Source: Kaistia algarum (GTDB lineage: Bacteria > Pseudomonadota > Alphaproteobacteria > Rhizobiales > Kaistiaceae). From it: a stretch of DNA of 64,000 nt. Location of the stretch: NCBI RefSeq assembly GCF_026343945.1, contig NZ_JAPKNJ010000002.1, positions 186,001-250,000 on the forward strand, read 5' to 3'. Under the pieces are notes generated by a model. That model was not told where the DNA came from and did not search any database. It saw only the letters and a program-made list of their open reading frames with translations. Made by a program: the position numbers and the translations under genes. The first letter of the stretch is position 1. Every line of letters starts with the position of its first letter. Below are positions 8,809 through 17,976 of the stretch, in pieces.

Positions 8809-9477
8809 ATGTCGAATACCTATCCCGTCCTGATGTTCCTCGCCCTGTTGGCGCTGTTCAGCCCGCTGGCGGCGCTGTCGGCCTATATGCCGGTGGTGGG
8901 GCGCTATAGCGCCCGCGACCAGATGCGGCTGGTCGTCGGCCTGTTCATCAATGTCGCGATCTTCGCGCTCGGCTCGGTCTGGATCGGCGAGCCGCTGCTC
9001 AACCTCCTGGGGATCTCGACGGCGGCGCTCGCCATGACTGGCGGCATCGCGCTGCTCTATGCCGGCATACCAATGATGCAAGGCACCGACGAAATCGCGC
9101 CGGAGCAGAATGCGGCCCGGTCTGGGGACGGGGAGGGCGCCGGGGAGACGGAGAACTGGCGCAAGATTCTGTTCACGCCGCTGACCTTTCCGTTGACCGT
9201 CGGTGGCACTAGCTTCGGCATCATCGTAGCGTTCTCGTCCAATTCGCGCAGCCTCGCCGATCATGTCGCCTTCTCGGTCGCCGGCCTTGGCTACGCCGCG
9301 CTGGCGGCCGGGACACTCTATGCGGCCGGCCATCTCCATCGCCGGGTCTCGCCGCAGGCGCGCATGATCCTGTCGCGCATCGCCGGCATCCTCCTGACCG
9401 CGATCGCCGTTTCTCTGCTGGCCGATGGCGGCACACGACTGGTCGTTGCGACATTGGCATCGCTGGGGCGCGGATAG
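8809..9477 (+). CDS. MarC/UPF0056 family membrane protein
   Basis: 222 residues with six predicted helices in two groups of three, separated by a charged loop (about residues 98-120). Features typical of the MarC (NAAT) family are FSPLAALSAYMPVVGRYSA near the N-terminus, the LLYAGIPMMQG segment, and FTPLTFPLTVGGTSFGIIVA in the middle, the last equivalent to the conserved xxPLaxPllaGPgxi stretch. Function of this family is poorly known; the older claim of multiple antibiotic resistance is not supported for most members. GGAGGA lies nine bases before the ATG. It faces away from the upstream lipoprotein gene. Confidence 0.85.
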   Translation: MSNTYPVLMFLALLALFSPLAALSAYMPVVGRYSARDQMRLVVGLFINVAIFALGSVWIGEPLLNLLGISTAALAMTGGIALLYAGIPMMQGTDEIAPEQNAARSGDGEGAGETENWRKILFTPLTFPLTVGGTSFGIIVAFSSNSRSLADHVAFSVAGLGYAALAAGTLYAAGHLHRRVSPQARMILSRIAGILLTAIAVSLLADGGTRLVVATLASLGRG

Positions 9478-9620
9478 GGCGCCCTGCCCAAGGCATTGCG
9501 GCAAGCGAAGCTCGATTGCCGCCGTCCGCGGTCGTCGCGCTGGTGCGAACTTGGCACCCGCCGAAGCTACCTTTTTCGCACATGCCCAATTCGTGACCAC
9601 GCCTAAGCTTGAAACTAGGC

Positions 9621-9630
9621 TTGTCGACAA
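9621..9630. promoter_or_regulatory. Palindrome TTGTCGACAA upstream of the hydantoinase block
   Basis: A perfect 10-bp palindrome lies 43 bases before the GAF gene start, in the only sizeable gap ahead of this gene block. GntR/FadR-type regulators often bind TTGT-N-ACAA-like sites, so it may be an operator; no regulator gene is adjacent. Confidence 0.3.
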
Positions 9631-9672
9631 TCTGGACACAATGTAGCTTGCGCCTCGGACAGGGAGTTTCCG

Positions 9673-10179
9673 ATGGCTCGAGACATCTGCGAATATTGGG
9701 ATGTGTTCCTGGCGGCCGCAGCGGAGCCGGAGCAGCCGGCCGCGATGTTCCGCGAATTGGAGCGGATCGCGTGCGAGACCGTCGGCACCCGGCTCTTCAC
9801 GGCCATGACCTTCGATGCGGCGAGCGGCATGGGTCGGCGCAGCTATTCCGGCAACGAGGCGGCCTATCCGACAGGCGGTTTCAAGCCGATCTCGATCGGG
9901 ATCTGGTCGCAGACGGTACTGGAGCAGCGACGGCCCTTTGCTTCGCTGACCATCGAGGAGGTGGCGGCCGTCTTTCCGGATTGGCCGCTGATCCAGTCGC
10001 TTGGCTGTGAATCGGGCTGCAACATTCCGGTGGTGGTCGCGGACCGGGTGCTCGGCACGCTGAACCTGCTTGATGTCGCCGGTCATTACACAGCGGAGCG
10101 CGTCGCCGAAGCGATGAAACTGCGCCCCTTCGCGGCGATTGCCTTTCTGGCCGAGGCGGCCGCGCGACGAATTCGATGA
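9673..10179 (+). CDS. GAF domain-containing protein
   Basis: 168 residues, nearly all one GAF domain: an N-terminal helix (about 15-38), a core containing GTRLFTAMTFDAASGMGRR, and a C-terminal half with GCNIPVVVADRVLGTLNLLD, which is the usual GAF ending (xxPvxxxxxvlGxlxLld). A pair of cysteines (GCESGC) sits just before the last strand and could bind a ligand or be redox active. No output domain is attached. An AGGGAG ribosome site precedes the ATG. Its stop overlaps a possible HyuA start (ATGA at 10176), so it is probably co-translated with the hydantoinase genes and may sense the substrate or modulate the enzyme. Confidence 0.85.
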   Translation: MARDICEYWDVFLAAAAEPEQPAAMFRELERIACETVGTRLFTAMTFDAASGMGRRSYSGNEAAYPTGGFKPISIGIWSQTVLEQRRPFASLTIEEVAAVFPDWPLIQSLGCESGCNIPVVVADRVLGTLNLLDVAGHYTAERVAEAMKLRPFAAIAFLAEAAARRIR

Positions 10180-10193
10180 AACGGAATGGGACG

Positions 10194-12263
10194 ATGGGCG
10201 AGACGACCTTGCGCGTGGCGACGGATGTCGGGGGTACTTTCACCGACCTCGTCTATTTCGAGACCGATCGGGCGACCGGCAAGCAGACCATCCGTACCGC
10301 CAAATCCGATACTACGCCGCCGAACTTCGAGGCCGGCGTTCTCAACGTGCTCGCCAAGGGTGAGGTCGATATCCGCGAGGTCGATTTCTTCGCCCATGGC
10401 ACCACGGTGGTTATCAACGCGCTGACCGAGCGCAAGGGCGCGAAGACGGCTCTGATCACGACCGAGGGTTTCCGCGACGTGCTGGAGATTGCGCGCGGCA
10501 ACCGGCCGGACTTTTTCAACCTGATGTATGAGAAGCCGGCGCCTTTCGTGCCGCGACATCTGCGCCGTGAAGTGCCAGGTCGCATTTCCTATCGCGGCCG
10601 CGAGGCTGCGCCGCTCGACCTCTCCGGGCTGCCGGAAATTCTCGCGGATTTTCGCGCCGAGGGCGTCCAGGCGGTCGCGGTCTGCTTGCTGCATGCCTAT
10701 GCCGATCCGCGCCACGAGCAGGCGGTCGCGGCGGAGATCAAGCGGCTCTGGCCGGAAGTCTCCGTGGTCGCATCGCACCAGATCACCCGCGAATGGCGTG
10801 AATATGAGCGCTCGAACACCACGGTGCTCTCGGCCTATGTCCAGCCGGTGGCCGAGCGTTATCTGAGCCGGATCGAAGAGGGCCTTCTGTCGAAGGGCTA
10901 TCGCGGCCGCCTCTATATCATGCAGTCGAATTGTGGTGTCGATTCGCTGGCCTCGACCAAGGCGATCCCGATCACCATGGTCGAATCCGGCCCGGCCTCC
11001 GGCTTCTGGGGCGCGGCGGAACTCGGCCGCATCATCGGCGAACCCAACATCCTGGCGCTCGACATCGGCGGCACGACGGCAAAGTGTTCACTGATCGAGA
11101 ACGGCCAGGTTCGGATCAAGACGGATTACTGGATCGAGCGCAGCCGGAAATCGGCCGGCTATCCGATCATGGTTCCGGTGGTCGATCTCGTCGAAATCGG
11201 CAATGGCGGCGGGTCGATCGCACGCGTCGATGCGTTCGGCAAGCTGCATGTCGGTCCGCAATCGGCCGGCGCCTCGCCGGGTCCCGCCGCCTATGGCCGC
11301 GGCGGCACGGCGGCGACGACCACCGACGCCAATCTCGTGCTCGGTCGCATCAACCGCGACTATTTCTGCGGCGGCGAGATCATCGCCGACATGACGGCGG
11401 TGGAAGCGGCGCTGACGCCGATCGCCAAGACGTTGGGCGTCTCGCTGCAGGACGCGGCGCGCGGCATCGTCCGCATCGCCAATTCCAACATGGTCAACGC
11501 GCTGAAGCTGGTATCGCTCAATCGCGGCCACGATCCGCGCGATTTCACGCTGGTCGTCTTTGGCGGCGGCGGCGCAATGCATGGCGTCGCGCTCGGGCAG
11601 GAACTCGGCGTCAAGAAGGTCGTGGTGCCACGCGGCGCGCCGGTGTTCTCGGCTTGGGGCATGATGATGTCGGACCTCCGCCGCGACTATTTCCTGACGC
11701 GACTGATGGGCGAGGACGATGTTGAGGCGCTCGGCGATCTCGTCGCCGGCGCGGTCGAGCATGCAACGGCTCAGTTCGCAGGCGAGGGCGTCGCGGCCGC
11801 CAGCATCCGCTTCGATGCGCTGGTGAAGTGCCGCTACCAGAACCAGGAACACTCCGTCGAAGTGCCGATCGCGGCGGGTGCCGTGGATGCGGCCGCGATG
11901 GCCGGCATGATCGATGCCTTCCACGCGATCTATGAGCGCGAATACACCTATCGCCTGCCGGCATCCGTCGAAATCGTCGGGCTGCATCTCATTGCCTCGG
12001 CCGAGGTCGGCAAGCTGGAGATCGTGGCGCTGCCGAAGACCGGCGTGCGGCTGGAGGATGCGGTGAAGGGCCGGCGCGAGGTCGACTACGCCACCGAGGG
12101 TGTCCATCTCGCCACCATCTATGACGCCGAGAAGCTGGAGCCGGGCATGCAGTTTTCGGGGCCGGCGGTGATCGAGGATCCCGGCACGACCATAGTCATT
12201 CATCCAGGCAATTTCGTCACCATCGACGAGTTCGGCAACACTCATATCGAGATGGGGGGCTGA
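10194..12263 (+). CDS. hyuA: Hydantoinase/oxoprolinase family protein, subunit A
   Basis: About 689 residues from the ATG at 10194; an in-frame ATG at 10176 overlapping the GAF stop would add six residues. Two actin/HSP70-like phosphate-binding motifs are visible: DVGGTFTDLVYFE at the N-terminus and ALDIGGTTAKCSLI at about 290. GNGGGSIARVD and FGGGGAMHGVALG complete the ATP-binding fold. Family members (N-methylhydantoinase A, 5-oxoprolinase, acetone and acetophenone carboxylase subunits) use ATP to activate cyclic amides or ketones. Together with the B subunit four bases downstream it should form a heteromeric ATP-dependent enzyme. The substrate is unknown. Confidence 0.92.
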   Translation: MGETTLRVATDVGGTFTDLVYFETDRATGKQTIRTAKSDTTPPNFEAGVLNVLAKGEVDIREVDFFAHGTTVVINALTERKGAKTALITTEGFRDVLEIARGNRPDFFNLMYEKPAPFVPRHLRREVPGRISYRGREAAPLDLSGLPEILADFRAEGVQAVAVCLLHAYADPRHEQAVAAEIKRLWPEVSVVASHQITREWREYERSNTTVLSAYVQPVAERYLSRIEEGLLSKGYRGRLYIMQSNCGVDSLASTKAIPITMVESGPASGFWGAAELGRIIGEPNILALDIGGTTAKCSLIENGQVRIKTDYWIERSRKSAGYPIMVPVVDLVEIGNGGGSIARVDAFGKLHVGPQSAGASPGPAAYGRGGTAATTTDANLVLGRINRDYFCGGEIIADMTAVEAALTPIAKTLGVSLQDAARGIVRIANSNMVNALKLVSLNRGHDPRDFTLVVFGGGGAMHGVALGQELGVKKVVVPRGAPVFSAWGMMMSDLRRDYFLTRLMGEDDVEALGDLVAGAVEHATAQFAGEGVAAASIRFDALVKCRYQNQEHSVEVPIAAGAVDAAAMAGMIDAFHAIYEREYTYRLPASVEIVGLHLIASAEVGKLEIVALPKTGVRLEDAVKGRREVDYATEGVHLATIYDAEKLEPGMQFSGPAVIEDPGTTIVIHPGNFVTIDEFGNTHIEMGG

Positions 12264-12266
12264 TCC

Positions 12267-13937
12267 ATGTCCGAGACCAAGCACGATCCGGTCACGCTCG
12301 ACATCATCCAGAATGCGCTGGAAGCGGTTGCCGACGAGATGTTCGCCGCGCAGCGCAAGACGTCGATGAGCGCGATCATCTATGAGGTGCTCGACCTTGG
12401 CACTGGCATCTGCGACGCCAATGGCGAGATCGCGTCGTCGGGCGCCGGCATTCCGGCCTTTATCGGCGTGCTCGACAAGGCGGTGAAGCGCATTCTCGAC
12501 AAGCATCCGCCGGAGACGATCCGGCCGGGCGATCTGTTCGCGTCGAACGATCCCTATTGGGGCGGCGTGACGCATCTGAACGACATGATCCTCGCCATGC
12601 CGGTATTCTCGGAGGGGAGGATCGTCGCCTGGACCTCCAACATCGCGCATTGGAACGATGTCGGCGGCATGGTTCCCGGCTCGATGTCGTCGGACGCGAC
12701 CTCGATCTTCCAGGAAGGCGTTCGCATTCCGGCGGTCAAGCTGATCGATGCCGGCGTCCCGAACCAGGCCGTGTTCGATATTCTCTACGTCAATACGCGG
12801 CTGCCGGATTATCTGCGCGGCGACCTTTGGGCCGGCATCGCCGGCGTGCGCATCGGCGAGCGACGGATCCTCGAACTGGTCGGAAAATATGGCACTGACA
12901 CCTTCGAGGCGGCACTGGCCGATTTCATGGAACTGGGCGAGCGGCGCGCGCGGGCCTCGCTGAAGACCTTGCCGAAGGGCGTCTTCCATTTCGAGGAAGA
13001 GCAGGACGACGGCGCGATCCACAAGGTCATGATCGAGATCCGGGACGATGAATTCCTGATCGACCTTCACGATAATCCGAAGCAGTCCGGCTCCAATAAT
13101 TCGAGCCGCGAGGGCGTCGAGATCGCCTGCCAGCTGGCATTCAAGGCGGTCAGCGACCCGCAGGCGCCGGGCAATGGCGGCTTCTTCCGCCCGCTGCGCA
13201 TCCTGACGACGCCGGGAACGATCTTCCATGTCGAGGAGCCGGGCGCGCTCGGCTATTATGCCGAGGTCGAGATCCGCCTGTTCGATCTGCTGCTGCGCTG
13301 CCTGGCGCCGCATCTGCCGGGCCTCGTGCCGGCGGGGAATTTCGCCTCGATCTGCGGCACGGTCGTCGGCGGGCCGCATCCCGACAGCGGCCGCCACTAT
13401 ACGATCGTCGAGCCGCAGCTTGGAGGCTGGGGCGCCGAGAAGGGCAGGGACGGCAACAGCGCCATCTTCTCCGGCTTCCACGGCGACACGTTCAATTGCC
13501 CGGCCGAGATCGCCGAGGCGCGCTATGGCCTGACCGTCGACCAGATGGCGCTGAATGGCGAGCCGGGCGGCGAGGGCGAGTGGCGCGGCGGCAAGGGCAT
13601 CAACGTCCATTACCGCGTCCGGGCCGACAACAACTTCCTGTCCGTGGGCTATACGCGTTCGCGCATTCCGCCATGGGGCGCGGCCGGCGGGCTCGACGGC
13701 ACGCCGAATTATGTCGAGGTGCTGCGCACCGGCGGGACGAGCGAGCGCTATGCCTTCGGCACGGATATAGCCCTCAACACCGATGACATCGTGCGCGTCG
13801 TTACCGGCAATGGCGGCGGCTTCGGCGATCCAAAGCTGCGCGACCGCGCCGCGATCGAGGTCGACCTCAAGAACGGCTATCTGACGGCGGAACGCGCCGC
13901 CGAGATCTATGGCTACCAGGCGGAGACCGCAGCATGA
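12267..13937 (+). CDS. hyuB: Hydantoinase B/oxoprolinase family protein, subunit B
   Basis: 556 residues. The N-terminus (DPVTLDIIQNALEAVADEMF) is the standard start of HyuB proteins, and FASNDPYWGGVTHLNDM at about 91-108 matches the conserved NDPYxGGTHxxDM motif. QSGSNNSSREGVE and GWGAEKGRDGNSA are further family features, and the C-terminus ends in the usual GGGFGDPKLRDRAAIEVDL. It is the partner of HyuA in an ATP-dependent cyclic-amide hydrolase or carboxylase. The gene is three bases from hyuA and overlaps the next gene's ATG by four bases, so the three products are probably made together. Confidence 0.93.
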   Translation: MSETKHDPVTLDIIQNALEAVADEMFAAQRKTSMSAIIYEVLDLGTGICDANGEIASSGAGIPAFIGVLDKAVKRILDKHPPETIRPGDLFASNDPYWGGVTHLNDMILAMPVFSEGRIVAWTSNIAHWNDVGGMVPGSMSSDATSIFQEGVRIPAVKLIDAGVPNQAVFDILYVNTRLPDYLRGDLWAGIAGVRIGERRILELVGKYGTDTFEAALADFMELGERRARASLKTLPKGVFHFEEEQDDGAIHKVMIEIRDDEFLIDLHDNPKQSGSNNSSREGVEIACQLAFKAVSDPQAPGNGGFFRPLRILTTPGTIFHVEEPGALGYYAEVEIRLFDLLLRCLAPHLPGLVPAGNFASICGTVVGGPHPDSGRHYTIVEPQLGGWGAEKGRDGNSAIFSGFHGDTFNCPAEIAEARYGLTVDQMALNGEPGGEGEWRGGKGINVHYRVRADNNFLSVGYTRSRIPPWGAAGGLDGTPNYVEVLRTGGTSERYAFGTDIALNTDDIVRVVTGNGGGFGDPKLRDRAAIEVDLKNGYLTAERAAEIYGYQAETAA

Positions 13938-15166
13938 GCGCCCTGCTTTTCACCGGCGGGCGGTTCCTCGACCCGTCGAAGGATGCGCTGCTCGATGGCA
14001 TCGATGTCCTCGTCGAGGATGGCCGAATCGTTGAAGTCTCGGAACATCCGATCCGATCCACCTCTGCGACACGGATCGACCTTGGCGGCCGGACGCTGAT
14101 GCCTGGGCTGATCGACTGCCACCTGCATGTCGTCTCGACCACGGTTGACGGCTCGGCCAACACGCTGGCGCCGTCCTCGCTGATCGCGCTCAAGGCCGGC
14201 CGGATCCTGGAGACGATCCTGCAGCGCGGCTTCACGACGGTGCGCGACTGTTGCGGCGCCGATCTCGGCCTCGTCATGGCGATCGAGCAGGGCGTCGTCG
14301 ATGGCCCGCGCCTGATCATCTCCGGCAAGGGGCTGACCCAGACGGGCGGCCATTGCGATCAGCGCGTTCGCACCGATGATCGCACGCAGGTGATGGAAGA
14401 GCGGCTCGGCAATCTCGGACGCATCGTCGACGGCGTCGACAATTGCCGCCTCGCTGCCCGCGAGGAACTCAGGAAGGGCGCCAAGTTCGTCAAGATCATG
14501 GCCAATGGTGGCGTGTCGTCCCCGACCGACCCGATCCACTCGATCCAGTACTCCCGCGACGAGATCAAAGCGATCGTCGAGGAGGCGGAGAACGCCGGCA
14601 CCTATGTCTCGGCGCATGTCTATACCGACAAGGCGATCCGCCGCGCCGTCGAATGCGGCGTCCATTCGCTCGAACACTGTAACCTGATCCAGTCCGATAC
14701 GGCACGGCTTGCCGCCGAGGCGGGCGCGATCGCCGTGCCGACCCTCGTTGCCTATGAGGGACTGGCGCTGGAAGGCGAGCGCTTCGGGCTCTCCAAGGAA
14801 GCGGCGGCGAAGATCGAGATCGTCCGCAAGGCCGGGCTCGAATCGCTTTCGATCATGCGAGACGCCGGACTGCCGATGGCGTTCGGCTCCGATCTGCTCG
14901 GCGAACTCCAGAAATACCACACGATGGAGTTCGAGATTCTCGCCCGCGTCCTGCCGACGGCGGAGATCATCCGCTCGGCGACGCTGATCGGCGCGAAGCT
15001 CTGCAAGCTCGAAGGCGAGATCGGCGTGATCGCGCCGGGCGCGCAGGCCGATCTCCTCGTGGTCGATGGCGATCCCTATGCCGACATCACGCTGCTCGCC
15101 GATGACGGCGCCCATATGTCCGCCATCCTGCGCGGCGGGCGCTTCTACAAGAACACGCTCCATTGA
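13934..15166 (+). CDS. Metal-dependent amidohydrolase
   Basis: 410 residues of the imidazolonepropionase/prolidase-like amidohydrolase group. The metal-binding HxH is present as DCHLH (H63, H65), a candidate carboxylated lysine lies in AKFVKIMANGGVSS, further histidines occur in YVSAHVYTD and HSLEHC, and the metal-binding aspartate is in AFGSDLLGEL. A final GAQADLLVVDGDP segment is the usual C-terminal beta-sandwich. It probably hydrolyses an amide, lactam or N-acyl bond upstream or downstream of the HyuAB step. It overlaps hyuB by four bases, so it belongs to the same operon. Confidence 0.9.
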   Translation: MSALLFTGGRFLDPSKDALLDGIDVLVEDGRIVEVSEHPIRSTSATRIDLGGRTLMPGLIDCHLHVVSTTVDGSANTLAPSSLIALKAGRILETILQRGFTTVRDCCGADLGLVMAIEQGVVDGPRLIISGKGLTQTGGHCDQRVRTDDRTQVMEERLGNLGRIVDGVDNCRLAAREELRKGAKFVKIMANGGVSSPTDPIHSIQYSRDEIKAIVEEAENAGTYVSAHVYTDKAIRRAVECGVHSLEHCNLIQSDTARLAAEAGAIAVPTLVAYEGLALEGERFGLSKEAAAKIEIVRKAGLESLSIMRDAGLPMAFGSDLLGELQKYHTMEFEILARVLPTAEIIRSATLIGAKLCKLEGEIGVIAPGAQADLLVVDGDPYADITLLADDGAHMSAILRGGRFYKNTLH

Positions 15167-15186
15167 GGCCAGACCTCCAACAAAGA

Positions 15187-15206
15187 GCCGGATCGCGCAA
15201 TCCGGC
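15187..15206 (+). terminator. Short hairpin between the amidohydrolase and the ABC importer genes
   Basis: A perfect 7-bp stem GCCGGAT / ATCCGGC with a six-base loop starts 20 bases after the stop codon. There is no T-tract, so it may be an attenuator or mRNA-stabilising hairpin rather than a full terminator. Confidence 0.4.
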
Positions 15207-15263
15207 CATCCAGATCACCGGTCCGGGGATCGTCCCTGGGCCTTCGGGAACCACGGAGTTCAC

Positions 15264-16259
15264 ATGATGAAATCGAATGTCCTAGCTCTGGCGGTGGGCC
15301 TCGCCGGGCTCCTGTCCAGCGCTGCCCTCGTTCAGGCTGCCGAGTACAAGGTCGCCTTCCTCGCCGCCTCCAGTCAGAACGGCTATAATCAGGCGATCTA
15401 CGAAGGTGTGAAGAAGGCCGCCGCGGCCCGCGGCGTCGAGGTAGAGATCTTCAACGGCGAGTTCGACGCGACCAAGCAATATTCCCAGGTCGAGGACATC
15501 GTCGCCGGCGGCAAGTTCCAGGGCATTGTCATAGCCCCGAACGATTCGATCGGTATCGCCACCGCGATCGAGGAGGCGACGAAGGCCGGCCTCAAGGTCG
15601 CGACGACACTATTCCCGATCGGGCCGAAGCTCGACGTGCTGGAGCCGCAGGTCCCCGGCCTCGTCACCACGGTCGCGTCCAATCCCGCCATCGGCGCCAA
15701 GGCGCAGGCCGATGCCGTCATCGATTTCTGCAAGGACAAGAATCCCTGCAAGGTCGTGATCATCATCGGACAGAAGATCTATCCGTTCGATAATCTGCGC
15801 TACGATACCTATCTGAAGGCGCTCGGCGAGCAGAAGAACATCGAGATCGTCGCCACGGTCGAGGGCAATTATGACCCCGACAAGTCGATGACGGGCATGC
15901 AGGACGTGCTGCAGGCGCACAAGGACATCAATGTCGTGCTGTCCAATGCCGATCAGCACCTCGTCGGTGCCGAGATCGCCATCAACGATGCCGGGCTGGA
16001 CCTAAAGTCGCTCTACCTGATCGGCGGCGGCGCGAACCAGATCGCCATCGACGCGATCAAGGCCGGTCGCTGGGATGCGACGCTGGCCCAACTGCCGATG
16101 AGCGAGGGCGAATATGCCCTGAATGGCGTCGTCGACGCGCTCGAAGGCAAGCCGACCCCCGCCTTCACCGACGAGATGTCGCTCGGCACCGTTCCGCCGA
16201 TCATCACCAAGTCGGTTCTGGATGCCCATCCCGAATACAAGCCTGAATGGCAGGGCTGA
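15264..16259 (+). CDS. Sugar-type ABC transporter substrate-binding protein
   Basis: 331 residues with a Sec signal peptide (cleavage expected after LVQA, about residue 26). The mature protein begins AEYKVAFLAASSQNGYNQAI, which is the ribose/galactose-binding (periplasmic-binding-protein type I) fold, with EDIVAGGKFQGIVIAPNDS at the ligand hinge and GGANQIAIDAIKAGRWDATL near the C-terminus. It delivers a small solute to the permease encoded downstream. Position directly after the hydantoinase and amidohydrolase genes suggests that the ligand is their substrate, not necessarily a sugar; this is inference. Confidence 0.9.
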   Translation: MMKSNVLALAVGLAGLLSSAALVQAAEYKVAFLAASSQNGYNQAIYEGVKKAAAARGVEVEIFNGEFDATKQYSQVEDIVAGGKFQGIVIAPNDSIGIATAIEEATKAGLKVATTLFPIGPKLDVLEPQVPGLVTTVASNPAIGAKAQADAVIDFCKDKNPCKVVIIIGQKIYPFDNLRYDTYLKALGEQKNIEIVATVEGNYDPDKSMTGMQDVLQAHKDINVVLSNADQHLVGAEIAINDAGLDLKSLYLIGGGANQIAIDAIKAGRWDATLAQLPMSEGEYALNGVVDALEGKPTPAFTDEMSLGTVPPIITKSVLDAHPEYKPEWQG

Positions 16260-16305
16260 TCTGATCCGGGCTTGCTTCGCCAGCGAAGTACGCAATCAGG
16301 AATGC

Positions 16306-16392
16306 GCCGTCATCCCCGCGAAAGCGGGGGTCCATTCAGGCTTGAAACGCCTCAAGTCTGAATCGATCCCGGGTCACGCGCGGGATGACGGC
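16306..16392. repeat. MITE-like palindromic element
   Basis: An 87-base element whose ends are inverted copies: GCCGTCATCCC at 16306-16316 and GGGATGACGGC at 16382-16392. Inside are a nested hairpin (CCCCGCGAAAGCGGGG) and a longer inner inverted repeat, TTCAGGCTTGA / TCAAGTCTGAA, with one mismatch. The type resembles dispersed intergenic palindromes beginning GTCATCCCCGCG that are common in alphaproteobacterial genomes. It lies between the binding-protein gene and the ATPase gene and would form a strong RNA hairpin. Confidence 0.7.
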
Positions 16393-16446
16393 CGTTCGGG
16401 TTGTTCGAAGGTTCCCGAAACGATGCAGGGGATGGAAACGGCCACC

Positions 16447-17976
16447 ATGTCAGACGAATCCATCCGCCTTGCCGGGATCGAGAAGAGCTTCGGCAGTGCG
16501 AAGATCCTTCACGACATTCATCTCTCGTTCCGCCGTGGCGAGGTGCATGCGCTGATCGGCGAGAATGGCGCCGGCAAGTCCAGCCTCGGCAAGATCATCG
16601 GCGGCTATTATTCTTTCGACGCCGGCACGCTTTCCGTGTTCGGCAAGCCGGTGGGCCACTGGTCGCCGCGCGCCGCGCTGACGAGCGGCATCGCCATGAT
16701 CCACCAGGAACTGCAACTCGTCCCCGAACTCAGCGTGGCGCAGAACGTCTTCCTGGGCATGGAGTCGAATCGGGGAGGCATCCTCTCCGGCGGCGAGGCC
16801 GCGCGGTTCCGCTTATTGGACGAACGCTGCGGCTTCGGACTGCAGGCCGGAACCCTCATTGCCGATCTGCGCATCGCCGAGCGGCAGAAAGTCGAGATCC
16901 TGCGCGCCATCGCCCGCGACGCCCGCGTCATCATCATGGATGAGCCGACCTCTTCGCTCACCGCCGACGAGGCGGAGAAGCTGCATCATGTGATCCGCTT
17001 TCTGCGCGATGATGGGCGCACGGTGATCTATGTGACGCATTTCCTCGACCATGTGCTGGCGACCGCCGACCGCGTCACCATCATGCGCGACGGCCGCGTC
17101 GTCCGGACAGGCGACATTGCCGGCGAGACCAAGGCGAGCCTCGTCGAGGCCATGCTTGGCGAACCCGCCGATGTCGCCTTTCCGCCGCTGCCCCCGGCGC
17201 CGGCCGCCGAAGTGGCGCCGCTCCTGGAAATCACGGGCCTCACCAGCGATTCGGGACTTCACGACATCACGCTCGACGTGCGGCCGGGCGAGATCGTCGG
17301 CCTGATCGGGCTGGTCGGCAGCGGCCGCAGCGAACTAGCGCGGGCGATCTTCGGTGCCGATCCCGCCACCGGAACGGTGAGGATCGCAGGCGAGACCTAT
17401 GACAATCGCAGTCCGCGACGCTCTGTCGAGCGAGGGCTCGCCTTCGTGCCGGAGGACCGCCGCAAGCAGGGGCTCGATCTGGTCCAATCCGTGCGGCCCA
17501 ACATGTCGCTGCCGCATCTTGGGCTCGTCTCGCGATTCGGCGTCCTGCGGCCGAAGGAGGAGAGACGGCGAACGGCCGAGATGATCCGCCATTTCAACAT
17601 CGTCCCCGGCCATATCGACGGCGAGGTCGCCTATTATTCCGGCGGGAACCAGCAGAAGGTCCTGCTGTCCAAATGGGTCTATGGCGCGCCGCGCCTGGTC
17701 ATCCTCGACGAGCCAAGCCGCGGCGTCGATATCGGCGCGCGACGGCGTATTCATGATTTCATCGTCGAACTCGCGCGCGGTGGCGCGGCGGTACTGCTGA
17801 TCTCCTCTGAGCTCGAGGAGGTGATCAGCCTGTCGCATCGCGGCTACCTCATGCGCGAGGGCCGCATCATCGACAGCGTCGATTGCCGCACGCTTGGCGT
17901 CGAGGACGCTCTTTTCCGCCTCTTCAACATCGACCGCCCCGCCGCGGTCGGCCCGCTCACGGGAGCCCCGTCATGA
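16447..17976 (+). CDS. Sugar-type ABC transporter ATP-binding protein (two ABC domains)
   Basis: 509 residues with two tandem ATPase domains, as in RbsA/MglA. Domain 1 has Walker A GENGAGKS (38-45), Walker B VIIMDEPTSSL and a degenerate signature (LRIAERQKVE). Domain 2 has a reduced Walker A region (GLVGSGRSELARAIFG) and a standard signature (YYSGGNQQKVLLSKW) with VILDEPSRGVDIGARR. This asymmetry is normal for the family. I choose the ATG at 16447 by homology; ATGs at 16423 and 16432 are in frame but extend into the repeat-flanking sequence. It overlaps the permease gene by four bases. Confidence 0.92.
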   Translation: MSDESIRLAGIEKSFGSAKILHDIHLSFRRGEVHALIGENGAGKSSLGKIIGGYYSFDAGTLSVFGKPVGHWSPRAALTSGIAMIHQELQLVPELSVAQNVFLGMESNRGGILSGGEAARFRLLDERCGFGLQAGTLIADLRIAERQKVEILRAIARDARVIIMDEPTSSLTADEAEKLHHVIRFLRDDGRTVIYVTHFLDHVLATADRVTIMRDGRVVRTGDIAGETKASLVEAMLGEPADVAFPPLPPAPAAEVAPLLEITGLTSDSGLHDITLDVRPGEIVGLIGLVGSGRSELARAIFGADPATGTVRIAGETYDNRSPRRSVERGLAFVPEDRRKQGLDLVQSVRPNMSLPHLGLVSRFGVLRPKEERRRTAEMIRHFNIVPGHIDGEVAYYSGGNQQKVLLSKWVYGAPRLVILDEPSRGVDIGARRRIHDFIVELARGGAAVLLISSELEEVISLSHRGYLMREGRIIDSVDCRTLGVEDALFRLFNIDRPAAVGPLTGAPS

